From NCBI GenBank assembly GCA_013139345.1, contig WTAY01000117.1:1-9843 (forward strand): 9,843 bases of DNA. Reading direction: 5' to 3'. The stretch comes from Methylophaga sp. GTDB taxonomy: Bacteria; Pseudomonadota; Gammaproteobacteria; Nitrosococcales; Methylophagaceae. The notes below the pieces were generated by a model that ran no database searches, was not told the origin of the DNA, and saw only the letters and a program-made list of their open reading frames with translations. The position numbers and the translations under genes were made by a program. Each line of letters begins with the position of its first letter. Position 1 is the stretch's first letter. Below are positions 1-6,599 of the stretch, one piece after another.

Positions 1-73
1 TATTGGGTTGCTTTGCTAACCTCAGTGCTTCTAGTTTAAACTCTTTCGTGAAGGCGGTGTGTTGTCTGCTCAT
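1..73 (-). CDS. IS3-family transposase OrfA, N-terminal fragment (runs off the window)
   Basis: The ATG is at 73-71, preceded by GGAG (83-80) with a 6-nt spacer, and 24 codons are open to the window edge. The peptide MSRQHTAFTKEF, continuing KLEALRLAKQPN, matches the start of IS3-type OrfA proteins (HTH_Tnp_1 / transposase_8 family), where a (F/Y)xxEFKxEAxRL segment leads into a helix-turn-helix that binds the IS ends. OrfA and OrfB normally join by -1 frameshifting into the active transposase; the frameshift site and the DDE domain lie outside the window. Whether this copy is intact is unknown. It reads in the same direction as the gene it interrupts. Confidence 0.85.
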   Translation of the reverse strand, partial: MSRQHTAFTKEFKLEALRLAKQPN

Positions 74-124
74 TGGGGACTCCAATTTAGTTTTTTTGGT
101 GTCCAGTTTTTTGGGGGAGCCTCA
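1..124 (-). mobile_element. Left end of an IS3-family insertion sequence (partial)
   Basis: Read on the minus strand, sequence unrelated to the EAL gene begins at position 124 with TGAGGCTCCCCC, followed by TGGACACC, a pattern typical of IS3-family termini, which open with TG and carry TGGACA near the end. About 50 nt further in, the OrfA start codon appears with a good ribosome binding site. The junction is exact: the EAL gene reads DDFGSGL up to 125-123 and then loses all similarity. Only this end lies in the window, so the right end, the orfB frame and any target-site duplication cannot be seen. The group within IS3 cannot be assigned from this fragment. Confidence 0.85.
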
Positions 125-3100
125 GACCGCTACCAAAATCATCCAATGCGAAGCGGCAACCAAACTCTGACAGAGTTCTCATAAAGACAGTTGCATCACG
201 CAGGTTAGCAATGGCAGCTGTTTCTGTTATCTCAAACTTTATCTTTTCAACAGGCACGTCACCACGTTGAAACTCTCGAATAATGAAGCCTAACATAGCT
301 TCATCTCCCAATGATTGGCCAGATAAGTTAATCGACATACTTTTAACATGGTTAAGGCGCTCTGCATGGCGACTTACCCAAAGCAAAGTATGCTCAATGA
401 CCCAACGATCAATTCGAGTGATAGAGTTATATCGTTCAGCCGCAGGTAAAAAGGCACCCGGGGGGACAATGGTGTCATCTGGCATCCTTAGTCTTAATAA
501 CACCTCATAACTAATACCGCTATCAGGATCGGCCAATGGAATAATAGGCTGGCAATACAACTCAAACCTATCATTATCTAAGGCATCATTAATCTCATTG
601 CTCCACTGAATTTCACCTTGTCGCTGCTTTAATCGATCACTATCTTCAGTATATACTTCAATGCGGTTGCGTCCCGCATCTTTAGCGGCATAACATGCGC
701 CATCAACGTGTCTTAAAGCCTCATGACTATCTTGAATATGCTTATTAACCTGAGCTAGGCCTATGCTAATTCCAATCGTGAAAACATGGTCTTCCCAATG
801 AAAACGGAAATCAGCCAATAAATCGATAATTTTTTGGCAGGTATCATAAGCTTGATCTAAGCCACAGTGTTCCATCAATAAAGAGAACTCATCACCACCT
901 AATCGTGCCAACGTATCCCTTTGTCGAACATTTGCTAATAATAAATCACCAACCTGACGTAATAATTCATCTCCAGCTACATGACCGCAAGTATCATTAA
1001 CAATCTTAAATTGATCTAAATCCATAAAACATAAGGCATGCTCAGAGGTCTCATCTTTAGCCGTTCTTACAACCCTATCAAGGCGAAACTCGAACTCACG
1101 TCGGTTAACAAGACCTGTTAACAAATCATGACTTGCTTGATAGGATGTTTCTTCACTTAGCTTCTTAGCTTCGGTCACATCCTCTTGGGTCGCAATAAAA
1201 TGGCTAACGTCATTATTTTCGTCAAATAAAGGACAGATATGTTCTCGAGCCCAATACAAACCACCATTTTTCTTACGGTTGTGCATATCTCCTCGCCACT
1301 CAGAGCCTGATAGCAAAGTATCCCATAACTTCTTATAAGTAGACTTTGGCGTTAAACCAGACTTAAGAATGCTCGGTTTTCCCCCAAGGACCTCCCTGAG
1401 TGTATAGCCAGTGATACTCGTGAATTTGGGGTTAACATATTCAATAACACCATCCTTATTCGTGATAATTATTGAATTAGGGCTGTGCTGAACAGCTAAT
1501 GATAATTTCTCTAACTCTAAATGAGTTCTTTTTGAATGAGTGATATCTCGAGCGATGCCATACACACCTTGAGTTTTTCCTTCTGCATCTAGAACAGGTG
1601 TTTCAGTTACTCTAAGTGTATGCAAACTACCAGATTTATTGAAAATCTCAACATCATAAGAGTGTGAAGATTCGCCCGCCAAAGTCTTATCTGTAAGTTT
1701 TCCTATCTTTTTATTCAGCTTACTATTCGGCATATAAGTTGTGTAATGTTTTAAAAATTCATTTACGCTATAACCCAATATAGCTTCAATTGAAGGACTG
1801 ACATAAGTAAAAACACCCTCGATATTATGTTGATATATAAAGTATTTATCTGTAATATTTTCAACCAGGCCTCGGTATTTCTCTTCACTTTTCTCTAATG
1901 ATTTACTGTGCTCTCTAATTAAGGCAGTTTTACTGTCGACCTCTTGCTTCACTCGTTGTACTCGACCGGTAATCCCCAGTAAAAACATGCCCATTAAACT
2001 TAAAGTAACAAAGGCACCCGTAATAATAATAAAAAATGTCCATGTTGAATAAACATCAATAAAATGTTGTGAAGCCGTATAAGTGAATTGCCATGTCCTA
2101 TCCCCAATAGTCACTTCTCTCTGAGCGATTAACGATTCAGGAACAATAACTTTAGTAACCTCTCCTCCCTTTATAGTAGAAAATAATATTCGATTATCAG
2201 ATAAGTCTGTGATCGTAACCTCAAGCCACTTTTTAGAGTCACCTATTAATAAGTCATGAAACAATTGTTGAAATTTAAACACATGACCCACAATCCCTCT
2301 CATATGCTCACCTTTCATCACTGGACTTAAATATACAAAGCGATTCTTAGCATCAGGATCGGATAGCTCTAATATGGGGGATATCAGTTTACTTTGTTGA
2401 CTCAATGCTATTTCTTGACATGTTTTCTGTCCTTGCTCTCCTGAGCAGACATTGAAACCAAGAAAAGTTGATGGCTGCTTAGCAATAATCTGGTGACCGC
2501 TCGGCAATTCAGAATATTTGACTACATAGTAATCCTGCCGTTGTTTAGCGGTGATGAATTGCTGTCCATCTTCAGATAACTCACTAATTTTATAACCTTG
2601 ATTCTGCTCATAAGCAGAGCGATTTTCATCGTTTACATATTCAATCCAGACAACGGAAAACACATCACGCTTATAAGAAGAAAGATCCTTCAGATAGTCA
2701 TCAAACTCTTGCTTACTTACAAACTCACTATTTTGAAAATAAGCACGCATACTTTGTAATAATGAAGCTTGTACTTCTAATTTAGTTTCAGCAATAGCAT
2801 GCACATGCTCCACACTATTAGAGAATCGTTGGACTATTTGCTCATGTTCTTGCTCTCGTGCATTTTGTAAAACAGCCACCAATAAGACAAATAATATCGT
2901 CATTGGTAAGGCCACACTATAAAGCCTACTTTTCCAACTCTCTCTAGGTGATGCAAATAAGATAAGCACTATTGGAGTGAACACCACAATGCCCAAGGCT
3001 CCACCCACCCACCAAACAAGTAATGACTCTAGCCATGTTTCAGCCGCTAACACGCCAAGCAGTAGATCAACCGCAACAGTAAATAATGCAGGAATCAAGG

Positions 3101-3485
3101 ATGAAACTATTCCGGCTAAGATAAAAAATTTAAATATATTCCCATCTTTAATAAGTGTCGATGGCCAGACTTTATAGTGAACAAGTAACCAACGAGCTAA
3201 TCCAGCTTGCATCATTGCTTGGAAGCCAATTAACACGCACATGCTTATAGAAATGGAGTCATTCACACCGATAAGATCAACAGCAACAATAAAGTCGCCT
3301 AAAAATACGGCAGGTAATAAGCGGTATCCCCAAATCAATACAGCGGCAGTTGCAATACCTGTAGGCGCCCACAATGGTGTTGCACCACTAGGCGGCAGTG
3401 ATAATGTCAGCGTAAATTGACCTGAAATGAAATAAGCAATGGTCAATAATATGCTGAGAATAAGTGTTTTACTTAATTGCTTCAC
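87..3485 (-). CDS. MASE1-CHASE-PAS-PAS-GGDEF-(EAL) cyclic-di-GMP protein, EAL domain truncated by IS insertion
   Basis: This is an inner-membrane cyclic-di-GMP signalling protein. Numbering from the GTG at 3485 (1132 aa), it has an N-terminal multi-helix MASE1 domain (about 5-180, with PLWAPTGIA), a further helix near 195-210, a periplasmic CHASE domain (about 250-430), a membrane helix near 482-505, PAS1 (534-647), PAS2 (660-774), GGDEF (about 790-944, motif at 863-867) and EAL (from about 972, E994 of EVLLRL). The product-inhibition site RQRD lies five residues before GGDEF, so an active, feedback-inhibited diguanylate cyclase is expected. The EAL domain stops after DDFGSGL (1115-1121), where an IS3-type end begins; eleven foreign residues (RLPQKTGHQKN) precede a TAA at 89-87. 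The catalytic lysine and later glutamate of the phosphodiesterase are missing, so that activity should be lost. The GTG start is preferred because AGGGAG lies 4 nt upstream; a TTG at 3506 in frame has no ribosome binding site. The remaining EAL part presumably lies beyond the IS. Confidence 0.9.
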   Translation of the reverse strand: MKQLSKTLILSILLTIAYFISGQFTLTLSLPPSGATPLWAPTGIATAAVLIWGYRLLPAVFLGDFIVAVDLIGVNDSISISMCVLIGFQAMMQAGLARWLLVHYKVWPSTLIKDGNIFKFFILAGIVSSLIPALFTVAVDLLLGVLAAETWLESLLVWWVGGALGIVVFTPIVLILFASPRESWKSRLYSVALPMTILFVLLVAVLQNAREQEHEQIVQRFSNSVEHVHAIAETKLEVQASLLQSMRAYFQNSEFVSKQEFDDYLKDLSSYKRDVFSVVWIEYVNDENRSAYEQNQGYKISELSEDGQQFITAKQRQDYYVVKYSELPSGHQIIAKQPSTFLGFNVCSGEQGQKTCQEIALSQQSKLISPILELSDPDAKNRFVYLSPVMKGEHMRGIVGHVFKFQQLFHDLLIGDSKKWLEVTITDLSDNRILFSTIKGGEVTKVIVPESLIAQREVTIGDRTWQFTYTASQHFIDVYSTWTFFIIITGAFVTLSLMGMFLLGITGRVQRVKQEVDSKTALIREHSKSLEKSEEKYRGLVENITDKYFIYQHNIEGVFTYVSPSIEAILGYSVNEFLKHYTTYMPNSKLNKKIGKLTDKTLAGESSHSYDVEIFNKSGSLHTLRVTETPVLDAEGKTQGVYGIARDITHSKRTHLELEKLSLAVQHSPNSIIITNKDGVIEYVNPKFTSITGYTLREVLGGKPSILKSGLTPKSTYKKLWDTLLSGSEWRGDMHNRKKNGGLYWAREHICPLFDENNDVSHFIATQEDVTEAKKLSEETSYQASHDLLTGLVNRREFEFRLDRVVRTAKDETSEHALCFMDLDQFKIVNDTCGHVAGDELLRQVGDLLLANVRQRDTLARLGGDEFSLLMEHCGLDQAYDTCQKIIDLLADFRFHWEDHVFTIGISIGLAQVNKHIQDSHEALRHVDGACYAAKDAGRNRIEVYTEDSDRLKQRQGEIQWSNEINDALDNDRFELYCQPIIPLADPDSGISYEVLLRLRMPDDTIVPPGAFLPAAERYNSITRIDRWVIEHTLLWVSRHAERLNHVKSMSINLSGQSLGDEAMLGFIIREFQRGDVPVEKIKFEITETAAIANLRDATVFMRTLSEFGCRFALDDFGSGLRLPQKTGHQKN

Positions 3486-3489
3486 ACGA

Positions 3490-3495
3490 CTCCCT
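3490..3495 (-). promoter_or_regulatory. Ribosome binding site deciding a GTG start for the GGDEF/EAL gene
   Basis: AGGGAG on the minus strand lies 4 nt before GTG (3485-3483). The resulting N-terminus, MKQLSKTLILSILL, is a typical short positive leader before the first membrane helix. The longer frame from TTG at 3506 has no comparable site upstream. Confidence 0.65.
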
Positions 3496-3536
3496 AGCTG
3501 AATCAACTGGTTTGTAATCTAGTTTAGCCCAAAACC

Positions 3537-3545
3537 GTTATAACA
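3537..3545 (-). promoter_or_regulatory. Candidate extended -10 promoter for the GGDEF/EAL gene
   Basis: On the minus strand TGTTATAAC fits the extended -10 form (TGn followed by TATAAC, 5 of 6 to TATAAT). Transcription would start near 3530 and leave a leader of about 45 nt before the GTG at 3485. No good -35 is seen at the usual distance, as is common with extended -10 promoters. This was found by eye only. Confidence 0.4.
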
Positions 3546-3548
3546 GGT

Positions 3549-3562
3549 ATGATCTACATCAA
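3549..3562. promoter_or_regulatory. Candidate FNR/Anr-type binding site
   Basis: ATGATCTACATCAA matches the FNR/Anr palindrome TTGAT-N4-ATCAA at 9 of 10 positions. It sits in the roughly 100-bp gap between the divergent GGDEF/EAL and ompK-like/hemH genes. It overlaps a possible plus-strand -10 (TATGAT, 3548-3553) and lies just upstream of the minus-strand extended -10, positions that would suit repression more than activation. Oxygen control of a haem gene would make sense, but this rests on one motif match. Confidence 0.35.
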
Positions 3563-3571
3563 TTACTTTCT

Positions 3572-3576
3572 GGAGG
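3572..3576 (+). promoter_or_regulatory. Ribosome binding site deciding the ATG start of the ompK-like gene
   Basis: GGAGG is 10 nt before ATG 3587-3589. An in-frame TTG at 3578 is only 1 nt from the site, too close for initiation, so the ATG is the better start and gives a clean signal peptide. Confidence 0.75.
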
Positions 3577-3586
3577 ATTGCCGTTA

Positions 3587-4327
3587 ATGACTTTCGCTCG
3601 CTTTATTCCGTTTTTAACTTTATTTCTCATTTCCAGCTTTAGTCATGCTAGTCCTATTTTTGACTGGACAAGTAATAACATCCAACTATTACACGGCCAT
3701 GATTTTAAATTAGGCGATGAAAGTCGAACTCTGGTGACTATTCAGCATGCTGATGGATGGCGTTATGGTGAAAATTTCTTTTTTATTGAGTTTATTGATC
3801 GTGATGATACCGGCACTGCAGTATATGGTGAGTTTTACCCCCGTTTAAGTTGGTCAAAAATAACAGGTAAAACACCCTCATCATCGTTTATAAAAGACTT
3901 CTCACTGGTCGGTGGTTTTAATGGAGGAAGCTTACCCAAGAAAGATCCTTATAAAGCCTATTTATTAGGTCTAGGAGTACGTTTTGATGTTCCCTCGATG
4001 GACTTTCTATTTTTAGATATCATGGCCTTTAAAGCTGAAAATGTTCATACAACGGGTATTCAAATTACCCCTGTATGGAGTGCCCCTTTTCAAATAGGTT
4101 CACTCCATTTCATTTTCAAAGGTTTTCTTGATTGGCAAAGTAGAAAAGCAACGGGCGGAAGTAGCACTATCTTAACTCAACCCAAATTATTACTTGATGT
4201 CGGCCAATTATTAGGCAATAAAAATACATTTCATGTCGGTATTGAGTATCAGTATTGGCATAATAAATTTGGCATCAAAGGGATTACAGAAAGTCTGCCC
4301 CAAGCCATAATAATGATGACATTTTAA
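3587..4327 (+). CDS. Tsx/OmpK-like outer-membrane channel protein
   Basis: This 246-aa protein is a probable outer-membrane beta-barrel of the nucleoside-specific channel (Tsx/OmpK) family. It has a signal peptide, MTFARFIPFLTLFLISSFSH, with cleavage likely after A21, so the mature protein starts SPIFDWTSNN. Supporting features are the early W-x-x-N-N-IQLL-x-G segment, the HADGWRYGENFFFIEF stretch with alternating aromatic residues, many amphipathic strands rich in F, Y and W, and a C-terminal phenylalanine (MMTF), the usual signal for the Bam assembly machinery. The length is normal for the family. Tsx passes nucleosides in enteric bacteria, but the substrate of relatives like this one is not established. 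The gene ends 3 nt before hemH, so the two are probably co-transcribed; the pairing of a porin with ferrochelatase does not by itself reveal a substrate. Confidence 0.75.
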   Translation: MTFARFIPFLTLFLISSFSHASPIFDWTSNNIQLLHGHDFKLGDESRTLVTIQHADGWRYGENFFFIEFIDRDDTGTAVYGEFYPRLSWSKITGKTPSSSFIKDFSLVGGFNGGSLPKKDPYKAYLLGLGVRFDVPSMDFLFLDIMAFKAENVHTTGIQITPVWSAPFQIGSLHFIFKGFLDWQSRKATGGSSTILTQPKLLLDVGQLLGNKNTFHVGIEYQYWHNKFGIKGITESLPQAIIMMTF

Positions 4328-4330
4328 ACG

Positions 4331-5338
4331 ATGACAAATCGTGCCATCTTATTAGCTAACCTAGGCTCTCCTCAACACGCTGAGACTAAGGCTGTTCGAC
4401 ATTACCTCAACCAGTTCTTAATGGATCCCTATGTTATCCAAGTGCCTTGGTTATTACGTCGGCTTATTGTCAGTCTCTTTGTTTTACCTCGTCGACCTAA
4501 AGCATCGGCTGAGGCTTACCAAAGTGTATGGTTAAAAGAAGGTTCGCCCCTTGTCGTATTATCTGAACGCTTAAAACGCGCATTACAAGCACGGCTGGAA
4601 GTTCCTGTAGCGATGTCTATGCGCTACGGTAATCCAAGTATAGAGAGCCAAATTTTAGCATTATCCAAGCAGAGTAACATTGAGGAAATTCTATTTATTC
4701 CCCTGTCTCCACATTATGCTGAAAGCACGGTGACAACCTCTATTGAACAAGCAAAGCACGTCATCAAGAAACACAGCCTCAATATAAAACTAACGGTCAT
4801 TGAGCCTTTTTACCAACAAAAAGACTATATAGATACGCTTGTTAATTCAGCTAAACCTTACCTTGAACAGCCTTTTGATCATCTCATTTTTAGTTATCAT
4901 GGTTTACCTGAGTCACATATCACTAAACTTGATGAATCAGGTACACACTGCTTAAAACAAGATAATTGCTGCCAACAAGACAACGAGTGTCATCAACGCT
5001 GCTATCGCCATCAGGTATTTAAAACGACGGAGTTGTTTGTTGAAAAGTCTGGGCTATTGCCAGAGCAATATTCCATTGCCTTCCAGTCCCGTCTTGGTCG
5101 AGCAAAATGGTTGGGACCGAATACAGAAGATAGATTGCGAGAATTGGCACATTCAGGAGCAAAAAACATTCTGGTTATTTGTCCTGCATTTGTAACAGAT
5201 TGCCTAGAAACACTTGAAGAGATAGCCCTTCGTGGACAAGAAGTATTTGAAGAAGCAGGAGGAGAAAAGCTAACGCTTATCCCTTGTTTAAATGATCAAA
5301 AAGAATGGGTAAATGTGTTGGCTTCTTGGTGTAAATAG
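4331..5338 (+). CDS. hemH: Ferrochelatase (protoporphyrin IX ferrochelatase)
   Basis: Ferrochelatase inserts Fe(II) into protoporphyrin IX, the last step of protohaem synthesis, at the cytoplasmic face of the inner membrane. The 335-aa length is typical. Family marks are the N-terminal ILLANLGSP, YxSVW-x-x-EGSPL, the metal-site FSYHGLPESH with H190, and VICPAFVTDCLETLEEI with the conserved acidic residues E293-E297. Between these lies a cysteine-rich stretch, C207, C213, C214, C220 and C224, ending CYRHQ. Some bacterial ferrochelatases, such as that of Myxococcus xanthus, bind a [2Fe-2S] cluster through four cysteines in a short internal segment of this kind, instead of the C-terminal cysteines of animal enzymes, so a cluster is likely here. 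No Shine-Dalgarno is visible before the ATG, and the upstream stop codon is 3 nt away, which suggests translational coupling to the ompK-like gene. A MITE-like element starts 2 nt after the stop. Confidence 0.96.
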   Translation: MTNRAILLANLGSPQHAETKAVRHYLNQFLMDPYVIQVPWLLRRLIVSLFVLPRRPKASAEAYQSVWLKEGSPLVVLSERLKRALQARLEVPVAMSMRYGNPSIESQILALSKQSNIEEILFIPLSPHYAESTVTTSIEQAKHVIKKHSLNIKLTVIEPFYQQKDYIDTLVNSAKPYLEQPFDHLIFSYHGLPESHITKLDESGTHCLKQDNCCQQDNECHQRCYRHQVFKTTELFVEKSGLLPEQYSIAFQSRLGRAKWLGPNTEDRLRELAHSGAKNILVICPAFVTDCLETLEEIALRGQEVFEEAGGEKLTLIPCLNDQKEWVNVLASWCK

Positions 5339-5339
5339 G

Positions 5340-5371
5340 CTATAGACCCGTTATCATTCAAGATGCAGGTT
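5340..5371 (+). repeat. Left terminal inverted repeat of the MITE-like element
   Basis: The sequence CTATAGACCCGTTATCATTC, followed by AAGATGCAG, is the reverse complement of the right end at 5629-5660. The two arms differ by a 2-nt insertion (GA, 5345-5346) and one substitution. Confidence 0.85.
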
Positions 5372-5530
5372 TTTAGTGCTTATAATAGCGGTGATAGTAA
5401 GGCCTATTATTGACATAATAGTCGCTCTATTGCTCAATAATATAACGCTACTAGCGCAGTTAGTATAAGTGATGCAGATAATCAGAGAGACGCATAACAC
5501 CAGATTAATGATTGGCATTTAGCTTGTCCC

Positions 5531-5604
5531 CCTCATCCCAACCTTCTCCCTCGAGGGAGAAGGAGCTAAAACTCCCTCTCCTGTTGGAGAGGGTTGGGGT
5601 GAGG
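5531..5604. repeat. Nested GC-rich hairpin cluster (REP-like)
   Basis: An outer stem pairs 5531-5543 with 5592-5604 (13 bp, one mismatch that becomes a G-U pair in RNA). Inside are a perfect 22-bp palindrome at 5542-5563 centred on CTCGAG, and an 8-bp stem CCCTCTCC (5574-5581) with loop TGTT and arm 5586-5593. Together they can fold as a branched structure on either strand. The CCCTCACCCCAACCC-type sequence is a familiar dispersed intergenic motif in proteobacteria. Confidence 0.75.
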
Positions 5605-5628
5605 AGATAAAATTAAGGATTAATGGGG

Positions 5629-5660
5629 AAAATCTGCATCTTGAATGATAACGGGTATAG
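5629..5660 (-). repeat. Right terminal inverted repeat of the MITE-like element
   Basis: It is the reverse complement of the left end, with the perfect core at 5634-5655 followed by TATAG. The flgN stop codon lies about 25 nt to the right. Confidence 0.85.
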
Positions 5661-5683
5661 AACCTAGCCGAATAGCTCGATAA

Positions 5684-6172
5684 CTAAACTCGACCTAATA
5701 AAGGCTGACGTACTACCTGACTTGTATATTCTCCACCTGGACCATACGAGCTTGGGTTTACATCACGACCACGTAGAATGCTCATGGCTTTTTGTAGATA
5801 TTGGCGATTTACATTCACAATGCCGCCATTGATTTGATTATTCTCACGGCAACCTTGAGCGGCCTCTCTTAAAGAATCTAAAACACGGTTAAGACGATGA
5901 GCGTCTTGTGCTGTTTGATTTTCAACAAATGCTTCTAAGCCTTCTTTTCCTGAAGAAAATCCAGCGGTTTGTAATACGGACTCACGTTGGCGACCTAATT
6001 GCTCTAACTTTACAAGCAAAGGTTGCTTCTTGGCAGACATCTCATTCATCACGTCAGCATTGGACTCAGTCAATGCATTGCGTTCACCTTTCAACAAAAC
6101 TAATAGCTGTGATGCAGTATCTAGTTCTGCCTGTAAAATACTCTGTATTTGTTGTAAAGATGTCATAGCCAT
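5684..6172 (-). CDS. flgN: Flagellar export chaperone FlgN
   Basis: FlgN is a cytoplasmic chaperone that keeps the hook-filament junction proteins FlgK and FlgL unfolded and delivers them to the flagellar export gate. The 162-aa product is mostly helical, with an N-terminal LQQIQSILQAELDTASQLL helix, a central LLVKLEQLGRQRESVL helix and a conserved end with NGGIVNVNRQYLQKAMSIL and SSYGPGG, as in the FlgN family. It is somewhat longer than the enterobacterial protein. The ATG at 6172 is chosen because AGGT (6183-6180), overlapping the flgM stop codon, lies 7 nt upstream; a second ATG two codons later is less well spaced. It follows flgM by 9 nt and should share its FliA promoter. No own hairpin terminator is seen; the MITE-like hairpins downstream could stop transcription. 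Confidence 0.92.
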   Translation of the reverse strand: MAMTSLQQIQSILQAELDTASQLLVLLKGERNALTESNADVMNEMSAKKQPLLVKLEQLGRQRESVLQTAGFSSGKEGLEAFVENQTAQDAHRLNRVLDSLREAAQGCRENNQINGGIVNVNRQYLQKAMSILRGRDVNPSSYGPGGEYTSQVVRQPLLGRV

Positions 6173-6181
6173 GGTGTTTAC

Positions 6182-6499
6182 CTAACGAAGTTGAGACTCA
6201 AAATTAATCATATTTTGTGCTAGCTCAGTTGCATCTACCTGATATGAACCATCAGCAATAGCGGCACGCAATGCTTCTACTCGTTCATTATTAACGACAG
6301 GTGTATCTGATAATGTCTGCTGCAAAGAACGCAGTTGCGTGGCAGTATCAGTCAAACTAACAGTATCGGTACGAACTGGGTTCGCACTAGATTGAACATC
6401 AGCAGCTTTATCACTGCCACTGTTTTCACGTGCACTGACATTTCGAGTAGAATTTAACCCCGATTGACCAGCATTTTTTATATTATTTATTTCTGACAT
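6182..6499 (-). CDS. flgM: Anti-sigma-28 factor FlgM
   Basis: FlgM binds the flagellar sigma factor FliA and blocks late flagellar genes until the hook-basal body is finished, when FlgM is exported from the cell. The 105-aa product has the family pattern: a polar, disordered N-terminal half (SEINNIKNAGQSGLNSTRN) rich in S, N and D, then the binding half with DTVSLTDTATQLRSLQQTL, VNNERVEALRAAIADGSYQV and a terminal ATELAQNMINFESQL helix. The ATG at 6499 is preferred over the ATG at 6505: AAGGA (6511-6507) is 7 nt from the former and only 1 nt from the latter. It follows flgA by about 100 nt that contain a FliA promoter, and is 9 nt before flgN. Confidence 0.93.
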   Translation of the reverse strand: MSEINNIKNAGQSGLNSTRNVSARENSGSDKAADVQSSANPVRTDTVSLTDTATQLRSLQQTLSDTPVVNNERVEALRAAIADGSYQVDATELAQNMINFESQLR

Positions 6500-6506
6500 A
6501 ACCATG

Positions 6507-6511
6507 TCCTT
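6507..6511 (-). promoter_or_regulatory. Ribosome binding site deciding the flgM start
   Basis: AAGGA is 7 nt before the ATG at 6499-6497 and 1 nt before the in-frame ATG at 6505-6503. The inner ATG is therefore the likely start, giving MSEINNIKNAG. Confidence 0.75.
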
Positions 6512-6530
6512 GATTTAGAGTCTGACCCTA

Positions 6531-6557
6531 TTATCGGACAGATTCTAGAAAACTTGA
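6531..6557 (-). promoter_or_regulatory. FliA (sigma-28) promoter of flgM-flgN
   Basis: On the minus strand TCAAGTTT (6557-6550), an 11-nt spacer, then TCCGATAA (6538-6531). Each half matches the sigma-28 consensus TAAAGTTT-N11-GCCGATAA at 7 of 8 positions, with the standard spacing. Transcription would start near 6524, about 25 nt before the flgM ATG. This closes the expected loop in which FliA drives its own inhibitor, FlgM. Confidence 0.88.
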
Positions 6558-6599
6558 GTAAATAATACTCTTTTTTCACTTTATTCTTTATGGCAACCA

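Larger units (their letters stand above)
5340..5660. mobile_element. MITE-like non-coding element with terminal inverted repeats
   Basis: This fills almost all of the gap between the convergent hemH and flgN. The ends are inverted repeats with a perfect 22-bp core (5347-5368 and 5634-5655), extended outward by CTATA / TATAG and inward by T-rich / A-rich bases. The inside has no convincing reading frame. The right half holds a compact set of GC-rich inverted repeats (5531-5604) and a 46-bp stretch repeated at 7440-7485. Size, inverted ends and lack of coding capacity suggest a MITE-like element moved by a transposase elsewhere. No clear target duplication flanks it. It begins 2 nt after the hemH stop codon, and its hairpins may serve as transcription terminator for either neighbour. 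Confidence 0.7.

Noticed and set aside
2977..3177. Plus-strand open frame of 66 codons inside the MASE1 region
   Set aside because: It is the opposite strand of a well-supported domain, with no ribosome binding site and a low-complexity product.
3506..3508. TTG at 3506 as start of the GGDEF/EAL gene
   Set aside because: There is no Shine-Dalgarno upstream, while a GTG 21 nt downstream has AGGGAG at 4 nt.
3578..3580. TTG at 3578 as start of the ompK-like gene
   Set aside because: GGAGG ends 1 nt before it, which is too close; the ATG at 3587 is well spaced.
5531..5604. CRISPR-like repeats
   Set aside because: The units are inverted, not evenly spaced direct repeats, and no spacer pattern or cas gene is present.
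5908..6168. Plus-strand open frame of 86 codons opposite flgN
   Set aside because: It lies wholly antisense to flgN and shows no family features.
6556..6576. Hairpin GAGTA / TACTC followed by T6 on the plus strand, terminator-like
   Set aside because: The stem is only 5 AT-rich base pairs, no plus-strand gene precedes it, and it overlaps the -35 of the flgM FliA promoter.
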